Source: Hemerocallis citrina (lineage: Eukaryota > Streptophyta > Magnoliopsida > Asparagales > Asphodelaceae). From it: a stretch of DNA of 64,000 nucleotides. A model generated the notes under the pieces. It saw only the letters and a program-made list of their open reading frames with translations, ran no database searches and was not told the origin of the DNA. The DNA lies in assembly GCA_017893485.1 (NCBI GenBank), contig CM030363.1, positions 82,562,230 to 82,626,229 of the forward strand, read 5' to 3'. Below, piece by piece: positions 37,518-49,746 of this stretch; within the stretch, counting starts at the first letter, position 1; each line of letters opens with the position of its first letter. Position numbers and translations under genes: made by a program.

Positions 37518-39014
37518 TGTAACACCCTAAATTCCAAATAAGACTGAATTCGAATTTACACAGGATCTTTATACTTCTCTTCGTACAATTTTATAAAGAA
37601 TTAAAAACTTTTAATACAACAGAGTTACATCAATGCAGCGGAATTATAAATTACAACATTTATACATGAACTGAATAATAAATTGAACATTTCTTTAAGG
37701 AGCAATCAATCTTTAGTCTTGTCATTTACTTTATCCTGCATAGAAACTGTGGGTACGTCAATTGCATAAAACTGACGCTAGGATATAATACATCAATTTC
37801 TCTTACTTGAAAAATGCATACTTATCACAAAACAAACTAAGGGGGACTACCCTATTGAAATCGTGTGTGAAAGTGCACTTAGTCCTTAATGCAGTTGTTA
37901 TTATTTACATGACACTAATGCGCACTTATTCAAATTCTATGCATCTCATACTACATAGGTCCGAGGGCAAGCCCTTAATCGTTCTTCATCTTGTAGGTTT
38001 CAATCCCTCACTATGACTTAAACTACTACAGTAACTACGGTAAGTATCCTTGATGTTCTATGATTTATGAGCCCATATCTAGACAGCCTGGAGGGGAATC
38101 CCACGTCATGACATGACTCATCATGTAGACAACCTATGGATAATTCAGCCTCCGTCATGGAACAATGGCACCACCAGTAGTCACCAAACATCCCACAAGC
38201 GTCGTCACCGGGACAATAATTCCGGAGATGTGTTCACGTCATGACATGATGCATCATGTAGACAGCCTGTGAAACACTCTCACACCGCCAACCCGATGGC
38301 CCTCATACCTGTATTTTCTCTTACTTTCATCACATCTTCACTATTGTATTATCCTTAGTTATGTGAATCATGAATAACATCAATACCCTAGAGTTAACAC
38401 TTCCTCTATACCAGTCTTAACCATCGATCAATGGTACGACCAAAACTTGGTCTTTCGTTTCAATGTTTTAGCTCAAAGGAATTTATTCAATGCCGGTATA
38501 AGGCTTAGCTACACTCTAGTCTTTAATCTCATTTCATGTTCATAACAAAAATTGAGTCTTCACACTCATAAATTTATCCTCATAATTCATCATGATTTTC
38601 CATTTCATTTTCATGTATAAATTTCATATATAAAGTACACATTCATTTTTCAAGCTTACCACATTCATGATAGATTTTCACAATTCTCTTTTATTTTCAT
38701 AATAACATTTTTCACTTATCAAATCAATTCACAATTATCTTTATCTAAAATTTCCATGACACGACTCATTTAAAAATCTCTAAAAGAAAGAGTATTACTT
38801 TCTTTAATTACTCAATAATTCGTTTTAATAAATTATATCAAGTTCTCTACTAAATTGGCCTTGATGCCCATTATAGTGGGTCAAAAAGCTTATAAAAATT
38901 TCTCATGAAGTCCAGGTATTTTTAGAATATTTCTAGTATTTTTTCTTAATTTTTCAAACACTTAAAACCCTTTTAAAAAATTGAATTATACAAAAAAAAC
39001 AAAAAACAAAACTC

Positions 39015-39290
39015 TAAAAAATTTTGGCCCCAACCGGTTTCGAACCAGGCACAACAGGCCCCTACGTGAACAATGACGCCACCAAACTGCACCCCCTAAC
39101 CAAAAAGTCCTTAGTGACTGACTGTTTAAAGTAGAACTTCAATTCTATTTGAATTTTGAGTTCGGGTTTGGATGAAAAATCAGATTTTTTTTTTAAAAGA
39201 AGTCTCTACCGAGACTCGAAGCCCAGCACAACAGGTCGCCGAGCCACAGTAATGCTCTAAGGGCGCACCCGAAGACCAGTATGACCATGG
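39015..39290 (-). other. tRNA-like modules in LTR D1
   Basis: On the minus strand GGTTCGAAACC (39045-39035) and GGCTTCGAGTC (near 39223) match the RNA polymerase III box B / T-loop consensus. Each is preceded at tRNA-like distance by GC-rich sequence. LTR D2 has the same pair at 61425-61415 and 61598-61589. Neither folds convincingly as a whole tRNA by eye, so they look like tRNA- or SINE-derived remnants fixed in the LTR. Confidence 0.45.
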
Positions 39291-40218
39291 TGGTTAACTG
39301 ATATGAGATGGGTTGAGTTATTTTTAACTCGACTCTCTGTTTATTAATAATATTTCGTATTTCAAAAGCTCTTAAACTCTTTTCTCTTCTAAATTATTTC
39401 ATAAAACTTTCCAGATTACTGATTTTATAGATTAACAACACAACAGTATTTTTAAAATATTATTTTGACATAAAAACATGAATTTTCCTTCTAATTTGTG
39501 CTCTAGGTCTATAGTTTTGCAATTTATCATGATCTCTACCAATTTCAGTATTACAAATATCACGAAAATGTTGTCACTTGCTTTTTTTCTTCTTTTATTT
39601 CTACAATGATCTATAACAAAGTCTCATTTATTAAACTAGTGTCACAATGAATTAATAAACACAATTCATTTCTTTCAATTACTCAACAAGCCATTCACAA
39701 GCATATTCTACATTCTAGCACGGTTCCAAACTTACATTTTCATAGCACAGGATAATTCTACTACAATAATCATAATTTATAGCAATTACCATACAATTCA
39801 TCAAGTATTCATTTTATTATCTAACTAGTTCCTTTTTAGAGCCAACACATGGTTAATTTACTAGTTTCTTTAGCAATTTCATCATTCAAACTCCTAACAT
39901 GATGTCTACATTAGAAGTAGAGAAATCACCTATCTATTTGAAGAAACAAATAAAAAAACTCCTAGAAATCTCCTTGAATACACGAACGGTCTCCTCCTCC
40001 TAGATTGTGCCACCAAGTTGCCTTCTCCTCCTTGTACAAGTGAACTCGAGCACACCTTCTTCTCCTTGAAGTAGGCCGGCCTCCAAGAATGCAAGAACAC
40101 ACAAACTAGAACTCCTCTCAATCTTTTTACTCACACTTGTTTCTTTTTCTCACAACTAGAATCTCTTTTTTCTTTCCTTTTCTTTCACAAACTTTCTAAT
40201 GTGTTTCATGAAAAGAGT

Positions 40219-40244
40219 GGGGGGGGGGGGGGGGGGGGGGGGGG
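40219..40244 (+). repeat. (G)26 homopolymer
   Basis: Twenty-six consecutive G on the plus strand lie directly beside the TATAAATA box of LTR D1. LTR D2 has only GGGG at the equivalent place (62611-62614). An expanded run, or possibly an assembly-sensitive spot. Confidence 0.9.
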
Positions 40245-40815
40245 TATTTATACATTTTTCAAGGTGGGATGGAGGGCCAAGATTGAACTAGATAGTTGTA
40301 GATTAGGGGCTAGGATGAGTTAGGGAGTTAGAGTAACCACCCATGTACAAATAACCACCTTTCCACTAAGCCAACTCTCCCACCTCTCCATGCTTGAATC
40401 CGGCCAAGCTACTAGCACATTGCACGTGCATGTGCAATGCACGTGCCACATCCACCACCCCTAGTTACTAGTTGTGCAAACATTTGCTAGTTGATTTGTT
40501 ACAAAAATGAGTCTACTCTACAAGTTCTCTCAATTAAATAAGAATAAACTAGTGGGCTCAATTTAGTGGGCTTTAGAACCCATGGGTTTAATAATTAAAA
40601 TAATTAATTTAATTATAGTGGACTAGATTCAAACAATTAGGCCTAGAATTTTAAAATAGGCTTTTGAATAAAAAGGAGAAGAATAAGAATACTTTGTTCA
40701 TGTTATGAAACAAATAATTTACTCAGTGTAAAATGCACATGAATTTGTACGTGCAAAACACGTAAAAATCAACAAACTTATATTTAATTAAAATTAAAAA
40801 TTTCAGGATGTTACA

Positions 40816-40943
40816 CAACTCTCATCAATAAGTTTCCTGCTTAGCTCCTCTTTCGAACCACACCCCCTCCTCGGAGTTCAACTCTCCCCTAGAGTTGCTC
40901 CTCAAGGCAGCCTCCCGAATGGCTCTCTCGAAGAGCCCAGAGA
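40816..40943. repeat. Tandem-repeat tract S, part 2
   Basis: Contains GGAGTTCAACTCTCCCCTAGAGTTGCTCC and CTCCCGAATGGCTCTCTCG blocks, written here only as features of the unit at 40878-40930. It lies between solo LTR D1 and the E array. Confidence 0.75.
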
Positions 40944-40976
40944 TGTAATACCCCGTAATTTCAAAGATATAAAAAA

Positions 40977-41026
<50 letters not shown>

Positions 41027-41607
41027 GGTTGGTTTGGTAAATATATTGAAAGAATTTGAAAGGAGGGGGCCCACGTTGAATAAAAAGAAACAATACCTGG
41101 CTGTTAAGGTTGTGTTTGGTTTGTTGTTTTGAAAACAATTTTCTGAAAACAGTTTTCTGAAAACGAGAGTGTAAAAGCTGTTTGGTAATAATTTTTGATG
41201 AAAACACTTTTTGAAAATGAAAGTATAATGTATGTATAGGTTTGGTTGTATGTATATACTGTATACAGTATATATACTCTGATACATACATGTTGTATAC
41301 ATATACATACATACTGATATATAATAATATAAAATATTTTATTATAATAAAAATATTGAATAATATACATATATATAATAATATATAATAATTATAATAA
41401 TATATATGTAATAATAATATATTCCAATTATATATTAAACAATTAATTATAATAATAATAAATTATATAATAATATATATAATAATATATAATAGTGACA
41501 TATAATAATAATAATATATATTATAATAATAATAGATTATTATAATAGTTTATATAAAATAGTATATATAATATAATAGTATATATAAAATAGTATATAT
41601 AGAATAA

Positions 41608-42191
41608 CTAGATTTGCCCGTGGGCACGTGCCTACGGCACGTCTTCGAAACGATACGACACACGAAAAGCCCTGTAAACAGTAAAACAACAATTATGTAG
41701 TTCAAGTTTGAATTGTATGACAATAATTAGTTGTAAATAAAAGTCCATGTTTCTATTAGTATATGTTGAAAAATAATAATAAATGAGGGTGTAAAATCCA
41801 ACTTCTTGGAACTTTAAGGATGGAAAATGATGAAATTTAACTGTTGAAGAGATATTTGCTATTTTCAATATAACATGTGCAATAAAAAAACATAAAAATT
41901 CTGAAATTTTTACAAACATGAAATCTTAAAATCTAAATTTTTAAGTAAATAAAGAAAGAATGAAAGAGAGAGATGGAGAGAGAGAAAGAGAAAAATATGA
42001 AAAAGTGAAGAGAGAAGAGAGAGATAGTAATAAAGTAATGAGTTTTTTAGTTTTGGGGGGAAATTTTTAATTTTGAGGTTTGAAATTTTGGGCGGAAAAA
42101 TATGTTTTGGGAGAATCAATCTAGGCCATTGGTTTTAGGGGAGATTGAATGAGAGCCACTTGATAGCTTTCTTTGTAATTTATTATATAGA
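41608..42191 (-). mobile_element. Small non-autonomous Helitron, copy 1
   Basis: On the minus strand it starts TCTATATAATA (after A) and ends CTAG (before T). About 10 bases before CTAG are the hairpin arms GTGCC-GTA-GGCAC. These are the standard Helitron termini: 5' TC, 3' hairpin plus CTRR, and A/T insertion without target duplication. It encodes nothing; a purine-rich GAGAGA stretch lies at 41957-42025. It shares both ends and internal sequence with the copy at 43091-43504. Confidence 0.8.
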
Positions 42192-42621
42192 TAATATAAT
42201 ATAATATATATATATATATAATATATATATAATATAATAACAGTATATATAATAATAATATAATATAATAATAGTATATACAAAATAGTATATATAAAAC
42301 AATAATATATATAATAATATAATATAATAATAGTACATATAAAATATTATATATAAAATAATAATATATTATAATAATTGTATATTATATAATAATATGA
42401 AATAATTTATTATAATAAACATATTTAATTATATACATATATATAATAACATATAATAATTATAATAATATATATGTAATAATAATCTATTATAATTATA
42501 TATTAAACAATTTATTACAATAATAATAAATTATATATTAATATATATAATAACATATAATAGTATTATATAATAATAATAATTTATATATATATTATAA
42601 TAATAATAGATTTTTATAATA

Positions 42622-43004
<383 letters not shown>

Positions 43005-43090
43005 ATATAATAATAGTATATATAAAATAATAATAAATTATGTTGATTGTAAATTATATAATAATATAAAAAAATTTATTACGATAAACA

Positions 43091-43504
43091 TTTATATAAT
43101 AAAACAAAAAGAAAGCTATCAAGTGGCTCTCCTTCAATCCCCCCAAAAATCGAAGGCTCGGATCTTACCTTACAAAACATATTTTTTCCCCCCAAAAGTT
43201 CCCCCCAAAACTCAAATTCAAATCTCCCACCCAAAACAAATCTTATATTTATTTTTATTTTTTTTTCTCTCTCTCTCCCCCCCTCTTCTATTCAAAAAAT
43301 TAAGAAAATAAAAATTTTAAATAATAAAAAATTTAAAAATTTAAAAATAATTCAAAAAGATTCAAAAAAATTATATAATATGTTTTTTGCTCTATGTTTG
43401 CTACTTCAATTAATTTGTTGGACCTCCGAAACTATTTTATATAATCAAATAAGGTGCACCGTTCCGAAGACGTGCCGTAGCCACGTGACAACGGGCAAAC
43501 CTAG
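43091..43504 (+). mobile_element. Small non-autonomous Helitron, copy 2
   Basis: Begins TTTATATAATA (first C changed to T) after A, contains AAAGCTATCAAGTGGCTCTC in common with copy 1, and ends ACGGGCAAACCTAG before T. The 3' hairpin is partly degraded (GTGCCGTAGCCAC). It lies opposite to copy 1, about 900 bp away. Confidence 0.78.
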
Positions 43505-43743
43505 TATTCAATAATATACATATATATAATAACAAATAATAATTATAATAATATATATTTAAAAATAATCTATTATAATTATATATTAAACAATTTATTA
43601 CAGTAATACTAAATTATATAATAATATATAAAATAATATATAATAGTAATATATAATAATAATAATATATATTATAAAAATAATAGATTATTATAAATGT
43701 ATATATAAAATAGTACATATGAAATAATAATAATAATAATAAT

Positions 43744-43853
<110 letters not shown>

Positions 43854-43882
43854 ATACTAATTATATATAATTATATATAATT

Positions 43883-44314
<432 letters not shown>

Positions 44315-44915
44315 CAATAATATATTATAAAAATATATGTAACAATATATTATAATAATAGTATATTATATAATAATATATAAAATAATACATAATAGTA
44401 GTCTATTATATATTAATATATATAATAATATATAATAGTAGTATATTATATATTAATCTATAAAATAATATATAATAGTAATATATAATAATAATAATAG
44501 ATATAATAATAATATATATAATAATAATATAATATAATATTAGTATACATTAAATAGTATAAATAAAATAATAATATATTATAAAAATAATAATAATATA
44601 GTAATAGTATATTTAAAATAATAATATATTATAATAATTGTATATTATATAATAATATATAATATTTTATTATAATAAAAATATTTAATTATGTACATAT
44701 ATAATAACATATAATAATTATAATAACTTATATGTAATAATATATTATAATAATATATTAAATAATTTATTATAATAATAATAAATTATATAATAATATA
44801 TATAATAATATATAATAGTATTATATAGTAATAATAATATTTATTATAATAATAATAGATATTATAATAGTATGTATAAAATAGTATGTATGAAATAATA
44901 ATATATACGTAGCAA

Positions 44916-44962
<47 letters not shown>

Positions 44963-45233
44963 TAATAATTATTATAATTATGATAATGTATATATAAAAA
45001 TATTTAGAGATAGGATATATATATTATTATTGTATATATATATAATAATATTAATAATTATAATAATATATATAAATATATTTAGAGAGAGGATGTGAAA
45101 AAATAGAAAATAGTTGAAGTGGAGTTTTGTGAAAACTGTTTTCACAAAACAACCTAACCAAACGGGTTTTGGGGTTTTGAAAAACAAAAAAAAAAATAAA
45201 ACAACAAACCAAACAGACCCTAAGTATTTGGAT

Positions 45234-45251
45234 GATGATGACGTCATCATC
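45234..45251. promoter_or_regulatory. 18-bp CRE-like palindrome in E LTR
   Basis: GATGATGACGTCATCATC is a perfect palindrome centred on TGACGTCA, a bZIP (TGA/CRE-type) binding site. It is intact in LTR1 and LTR4 (49193-49210) and changed to TGATGTCA in LTR2 and LTR3. It lies upstream of the TATAAAT box. Confidence 0.65.
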
Positions 45252-45588
45252 CCGTGGGGCCCTCGGGATTTGGATTTCGGAATGGAATTGAATCAGAGAA
45301 ATGAATTGTCTTTGAAATTGAAGGATGACGTGTGCATTTGAGATGGGCCCATAGGCTTTCAAACTTGTACACAGATTGAATTAAGGAGAGCGATGATTTG
45401 ATATAATAATCCCATATCGGGAGTACACAAAAGTTAATTGAGTATAAATGAAATTGCCTATGATCAAGAGTCACCAAATTGGTTAACCACCTTTTGAGAG
45501 GCAGCTTGTGGTGGGCAGTTATACTACATAGTATCTAATTTGTCTTAAAAATAATAAAAATTGTCTAAGTATTGGGGCGAGCGTTACA

Positions 45589-45802
45589 AATGGTATCAAA
45601 GCCGACTTTCGACACCGGGTGTGGAGAGATATGCCTGGCTGAGGTCAGTACACTGGTAGAGAGATCAGGAGTGAGTACGCTAGCAGGAGAATCGCAGTAC
45701 GCTGGCAGGATACTCTGCTCCACATCGGCTAGAAAGGCAGATCCTACACTAGATGTGTGCCCCGTAATCAGCAAGAATGCTGATTTGTAAAGGTGTGGTG
45801 TA
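45589..45802 (+). other. E interior 1 (214 bp)
   Basis: Primer site TGGTATCAAAGCC at 45591, then GCCGACTTTCGACACC..., ending with AAAGGTGTGGTGTA before LTR2. No coding capacity beyond an accidental 70-codon frame shared by the three copies. Confidence 0.85.
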
Positions 45803-45832
45803 TGTAATACCCCGTAATTTCAAAGATATAAA

Positions 45833-45894
<62 letters not shown>

Positions 45895-46322
45895 GGTTGG
45901 TTTGGTGAATATATTGAAAGAATTTGAAAGGAGGGGGTCGTTGAATAAAAAGAAACAGCACTTGGCTGATGATGATGTCATCATCCCGTAAGGCCCTCGG
46001 GATTTGGATTTCGGAATGGAATTGAATCAGAGAAATGAACTGTCTTTGAAATTGAAGGATGACGTGTGCATTTGAGATGGGCCCATGGGATTTCAAACTT
46101 GTACACGGATTGGATTAAGGAGAGAGATGTTTTGATATAATAATCCCATATCTGGAGTACAAAAAATTAATTGAGTGTAAATAAAATTGCCTATGATCAA
46201 TAGTCACCTAATTGGTTAACCACCTTTTGAGAGGCAGCCTGTGGTGGGCAGTTGTACTACATAGTGTCTAATTTGTCTTAAAAATAATAAAAATTGTCTG
46301 AGTATTGGGGCAGGGCGTTACA
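45803..46322 (+). repeat. E LTR2
   Basis: 520 bp. It has lost about 11 bp (TTAAG...TTTG) before the CRE-like site relative to LTR3 and has a (TA)n of about 50 bp. Confidence 0.88.
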
Positions 46323-46536
46323 AATTGTATCAGAGCCGACTTTCGACACCGGGTGTGGAAAGGTATGCCTGGCTGAGGTCAGTACTCTGGTAAAGAGATC
46401 AGGGGCGATTACGCTAGCAGGAGGATCGCAGTATGCTGGCAGGATACTCTGCTCCACATCGGCTAGAAAGGTGGATCCTACACTAGATGTGTGCCCCGTG
46501 CTCAGCGAGGACGCTGATTTGTAAAGGTGGGGTGTA
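46323..46536 (+). other. E interior 2 (214 bp)
   Basis: Same layout as interior 1. The primer site has one change (TTGTATCAGAGCC at 46325). Confidence 0.85.
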
Positions 46537-46559
46537 TGTAATACCCCGTAATTTCGAAG

Positions 46560-46630
<71 letters not shown>

Positions 46631-47074
46631 GATTGGTTTGGTAAATATATTGAAAGAATTTGAAAGGAGGGGGCCATTGAATAAAAAGAAATAGCACTTG
46701 GCTGTTAAGAATTTGGATGATGATGATGTCATCATCCCGTATGGCCCTGGGGATTTGGATTTCGGAATGGAATTGAATCAGAGAAATGAACTGTCTGTGA
46801 AATTGAAGGATGACGTGTGCATTTGAGATGGGCCCATGGGATTTCAAACTTGTACACTGACTGGATTAAGGAGAGAGATGATTTGATATAATAATCCCAA
46901 ATCGGGAGTACAGAAAAATTAATTGAGTATAAATAAAATTGCCTATGATCAAGAGTCACCTAATTGGTTAACCACCTTTTGAGAGGCAGCCTGTGATGGG
47001 CAGTTGTACTACATAGTATCTAATTTGTCTTAAAAATAATAAAAATTGTCTGAGTATTAGGACGGGGCATTACA
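46537..47074 (+). repeat. E LTR3
   Basis: 538 bp and uninterrupted. It serves as the reference for the insertion sites in LTR1 and LTR4. Confidence 0.88.
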
Positions 47075-47288
47075 AATGGTATCAGAGCCGACTTTCGACA
47101 CCAGGTGTGGAAAGGTATGCCTGGCTGAGGTCAGTACGCTGGTAGAGAGATCAGGGGCGAGTACGCTAGCAGGAGGATCGCAGTACGCTGGCAGGATACT
47201 CTGCTCCACATCAGCTAGAAAGGCGGATCCTACACTAGATGTGTACCCCGTGCTCAGCCCGGACGCTGATTTGTAAAGGTGGGGTGTA
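47075..47288 (+). other. E interior 3 (214 bp)
   Basis: Primer site TGGTATCAGAGCC at 47077-47089 is intact; the purine tract AAAGGTGGGGTGTA precedes LTR4. Confidence 0.85.
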
Positions 47289-47627
47289 TGTAATACCCCG
47301 TAATTTCGAAGATATAAAAATATATATAAAATATATATATATATATAATGGTTGGTTTGGTAAATATATTGAAAGAATTTGAAAGGAGGGGGCCACGTTG
47401 AATAAAAAGAAGGGCAAAAGACAAAGTACCCCCTCAACGTTTGGTCCGAGTACAAAATGCCCATATAACGTTTGAAAAAATACAATAAACCCATTCTTCC
47501 GTTAACTTAACCCCATCCGTTAAGTTATAATTATTAAATTACTTTTTTACCCCTTAATCCTTTATAATCAAATATCTTCTTCTTTTTCTTTTTTCTTCAT
47601 TCTTTTTTTTTTGTAAGTATGCTGCAG

Positions 47628-47732
47628 GGAGTTCAGTTCCATCCTGAGAGCATCATAACGAAAAAAGGCAAAAAAATGATAATAAATTTCCTGAAGCTTA
47701 CCGAGAAATTCGAGGCAGAATCCCAGAAGTAA
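47628..47732 (+). pseudogene. Captured last exon of anthranilate synthase beta subunit (left copy)
   Basis: After a CTGCAG splice-acceptor-like site the frame reads GVQFHPESIIT... and continues ...INFLKLTEKFEAESQK to a stop, 34 codons. GVQFHPESI is the C-terminal part of class I glutamine amidotransferases, containing the His-Pro-Glu residues of the catalytic triad. The following Lys-rich tail and its length are those of the plant plastid anthranilate synthase beta chain (TrpG-type), which supplies ammonia for tryptophan synthesis. Apparent 3' UTR follows, with AATAAAAATG. The nucleophile Cys domain and all earlier exons are absent, so no enzyme can be made. It is an acquired fragment within a MULE terminal repeat. 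Another TrpG-like amidotransferase is a less likely source. Confidence 0.85.
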
Positions 47733-47858
47733 ATTACTTTCATACTGCCCTTAAAAATTGTTTGCCAATGTCAATGTGTTATTCAAATTTTGGGATTACA
47801 TGTTGGTTTATTCTTAATACTGAAAACTGAATGAATAAAAATGGTAATATGCCCATAC

Positions 47859-48070
47859 AAAAGACAAAGTACCCCCCAACGTTTGGTCAGAGTACAAAAT
47901 GCCCATACAACGTTTGAAAAAATACAATAAACCCATTCTTCCGTTAACTTAACCCTATCCGTTAAGTCATAATTATTAAATTACTTTTTTATCCTTACCC
48001 TTTCATATTCATTCTCTTTCTCCCTTTCTTCATTCATTTTTTCTTTCTTAATTTTTTCTTGTTCTTCCCT
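47859..48070. repeat. Internal second MULE end, without captured exon
   Basis: GCCCATACAAAAGACAAAGTACC followed by the same sequence as the outer terminus through CCGTTAACTTAACCCTATCCG and the T-rich stretch. It then departs before the captured exon. It looks like the original left end, now internal. Confidence 0.7.
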
Positions 48071-48104
48071 TTATTCCTTTTTTTTCTTCATTCATGATTT
48101 TTTT

Positions 48105-48610
48105 GGTAGTAGAATGGTAGATTTCGGCAAGGTGGGGTCGGCTAGGTCAGCAATGGTAAGATTCTCAACTCTCTTTTCAATTTTCTTCTTCTTCCCCAAA
48201 ATGAGTTGAAGCAATCGTGGACTGAAGCATGATTTGGATAGTACACCTTTTTTTTTGTAATAGCTATAACTTTTAATGGTCGGTTTAGAGTTCCTATTAT
48301 TAAGGTTTTAGACTTTGAGAGATTGTTGTTATATGAATGAGTTGAAGAACATGCAATGAACTATATTTTGTTTTACTACTCTTCTGTAATTTTTTTACTC
48401 CTACCTTTTGTTTGCTCCTTTTTATTGCTATTCTGTAATCTTTTTACTCTACATATTGACAGAATAAATGAGGCTTTTATGAAGAAAGCAAATCTACATG
48501 CACAGATGCGAATCTGGTTTCGAGATAAACAGAGACAATACTCCAAGAATATCCATTTCATGCAAACAAATGAGGCAATACAATCTCTTTCTTCACCAAC
48601 TGTTTTGTAG
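48105..48610 (+). pseudogene. Possible further captured gene fragments, unidentified
   Basis: Two exon-like stretches lie between the MULE arms. The first is at 48114-48158: an ATG, 14 codons (MVDFGKVGSARSAM), then GTAAGA resembling a splice donor. The second begins after TTGACAG near 48462 and reads RINEAFMKKANLHAQMRIW and onward, rich in charged residues, to a stop near 48608. The intervening DNA is T-rich and intron-like. The two do not join in frame directly, so an exon may be missing. I do not recognise the source protein. Confidence 0.35.
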
Positions 48611-48835
48611 TTGGTTCATAATCAATGGCTAGGCAACTAACGGCTTAAGCAGTTTAAACTGTTTTTGTTTGGACTAGAGCAATAACATATTATCAAGCAT
48701 CTCAATTATGTTCCAACATATTATCATTTTTATTCATTCAGTTTTCAGTATTAAGAATAAACCAACATGTAATCCCACAATTTGAATAACACATTGACAT
48801 TGGCAAACAATTTTTAAGGGCAGTATGAAAGTAAT

Positions 48836-48940
48836 TTACTTCTGGGATTCTGCCTCGAATTTCTCGGTAAGCTTCAAGAAATTTATTATCATTTTTTTGC
48901 CTTTTTTCGTTATGATGCTCTCAGGATGGAACTGAACTCC
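48836..48940 (-). pseudogene. Captured last exon of anthranilate synthase beta subunit (right copy)
   Basis: Inverted copy of 47628-47732 in the right terminal repeat, same reading frame, stop and acceptor-like CTGCAG. The two copies are nearly identical, so they diverged recently or are kept alike by gene conversion. Confidence 0.85.
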
Positions 48941-49548
48941 CTGCAGCATACTTACAAAAAAAAAGAATGAAGAAAAAAGAAAAAGAAGAAGATATTTGAT
49001 TATAAAGGATTAAGGGGTAAAAAAGTAATTTAATAATTATAACTTAACGGATGGGGTTAAGTTAACGGAAGAATGAGTTTATTGTATTTTTTCAAACGTT
49101 GTATGGGCATTTTGTACTCGGACCAAACGTTGAGGGGGTACTTTGTCTTTTGCCCTAAAAAGAAACAGCACTTGGATGTTAAGTATTTTGATGATGATGA
49201 CGTCATCATCTCGTGGGGCCCTCGGGATTTGGATTTCGGAATGGAATTGAATCAGAGAAATGAACTGTCTTTGAAAATGAAGGATGACGTGTGCATTTGA
49301 GATGGGCCCATGGGCTTTCAAACTTGTACACGGATTGGATTAAGGACAGAGATGATTTGATATAATAATCCCATATCAGGAGTACACAAAAATTAATTGA
49401 GAATAAATAAAATTGTCTATGATCAAGAGTCACCTAATTGGTTGAACACCTTTTGAGAGGCAACCTGTGGTGGGCAGCTGTACTACATAGTATCTAATTT
49501 GTCTTAAAAATAATAAAAATTTTCTGAGTATTGGGGCGGGGCGTTACA

Positions 49549-49746
49549 GGAGATGCTCTTCGTCCCACTCGCCTTCCGAGTGGACTTCTTACTAACGAGT
49601 TCGGAGCTCAACTCTCTTCTAGAGTTGCTCCTCAAACTCGTCTCTTAAACGACTCTCTCCTAGAGCCGGGTGATGCTCTTTGCTCCGCTCGCCTCTCGAG
49701 CGGACTTCTTCCAAGCGAATTCAGAGCACAACTCACCCCTATAGTA
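49549..49746. repeat. Tandem-repeat tract S, part 3
   Basis: One and a half units of about 120-130 bp: GGTGATGCTCTTCGC, CGCTCGCCTC, CTTCTTCCAAGCGAATTC, CTCACCCCTAGAG blocks in order. It is bounded by E LTR4 and LTR F. Confidence 0.8.

Larger units (their letters stand above)
37518..40815 (-). mobile_element. Solo LTR D1 of the chromodomain gypsy family D
   Basis: 3298 bp, plus-strand ends TGTAACACCC and GGATGTTACA, collinear with LTR D2 (56333-63172). The flanks are AAACT and CAACT, a 5-bp duplication with one change. There is no interior. In its sense (minus) direction a TATAAATA box lies at 40252-40245. It contains a 26-base G run and two tRNA-like box B sequences, described separately. 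Confidence 0.85.
47412..49155. mobile_element. Pack-MULE carrying anthranilate synthase beta exon
   Basis: 1744 bp with terminal inverted repeats of about 440 bp (47412-47853 and 48715-49155) ending GGGCAAAAGACAAAGTACCC. It is flanked by a perfect 9-bp duplication, TAAAAAGAA (47403-47411 and 49156-49164), the length typical of Mutator-like elements. There is no MURA-type transposase. Both repeats contain the same host-gene exon and 3' UTR. A second left-end sequence, without the exon, begins at about 47859 inside the element. Confidence 0.88.
47289..49548 (+). repeat. E LTR4, interrupted by a Pack-MULE
   Basis: LTR sequence at 47289-47411 and 49156-49548, ending GGGGCGTTACA. Intact CRE-like palindrome at 49193-49210. 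Confidence 0.85.

Noticed and set aside
45572..45790. 70-codon frame repeated three times in the E interiors (also 46294-46524 and 47076-47276)
   Set aside because: The repeats are non-coding TRIM interiors with a primer site inside the frame. Conservation is explained by array duplication.
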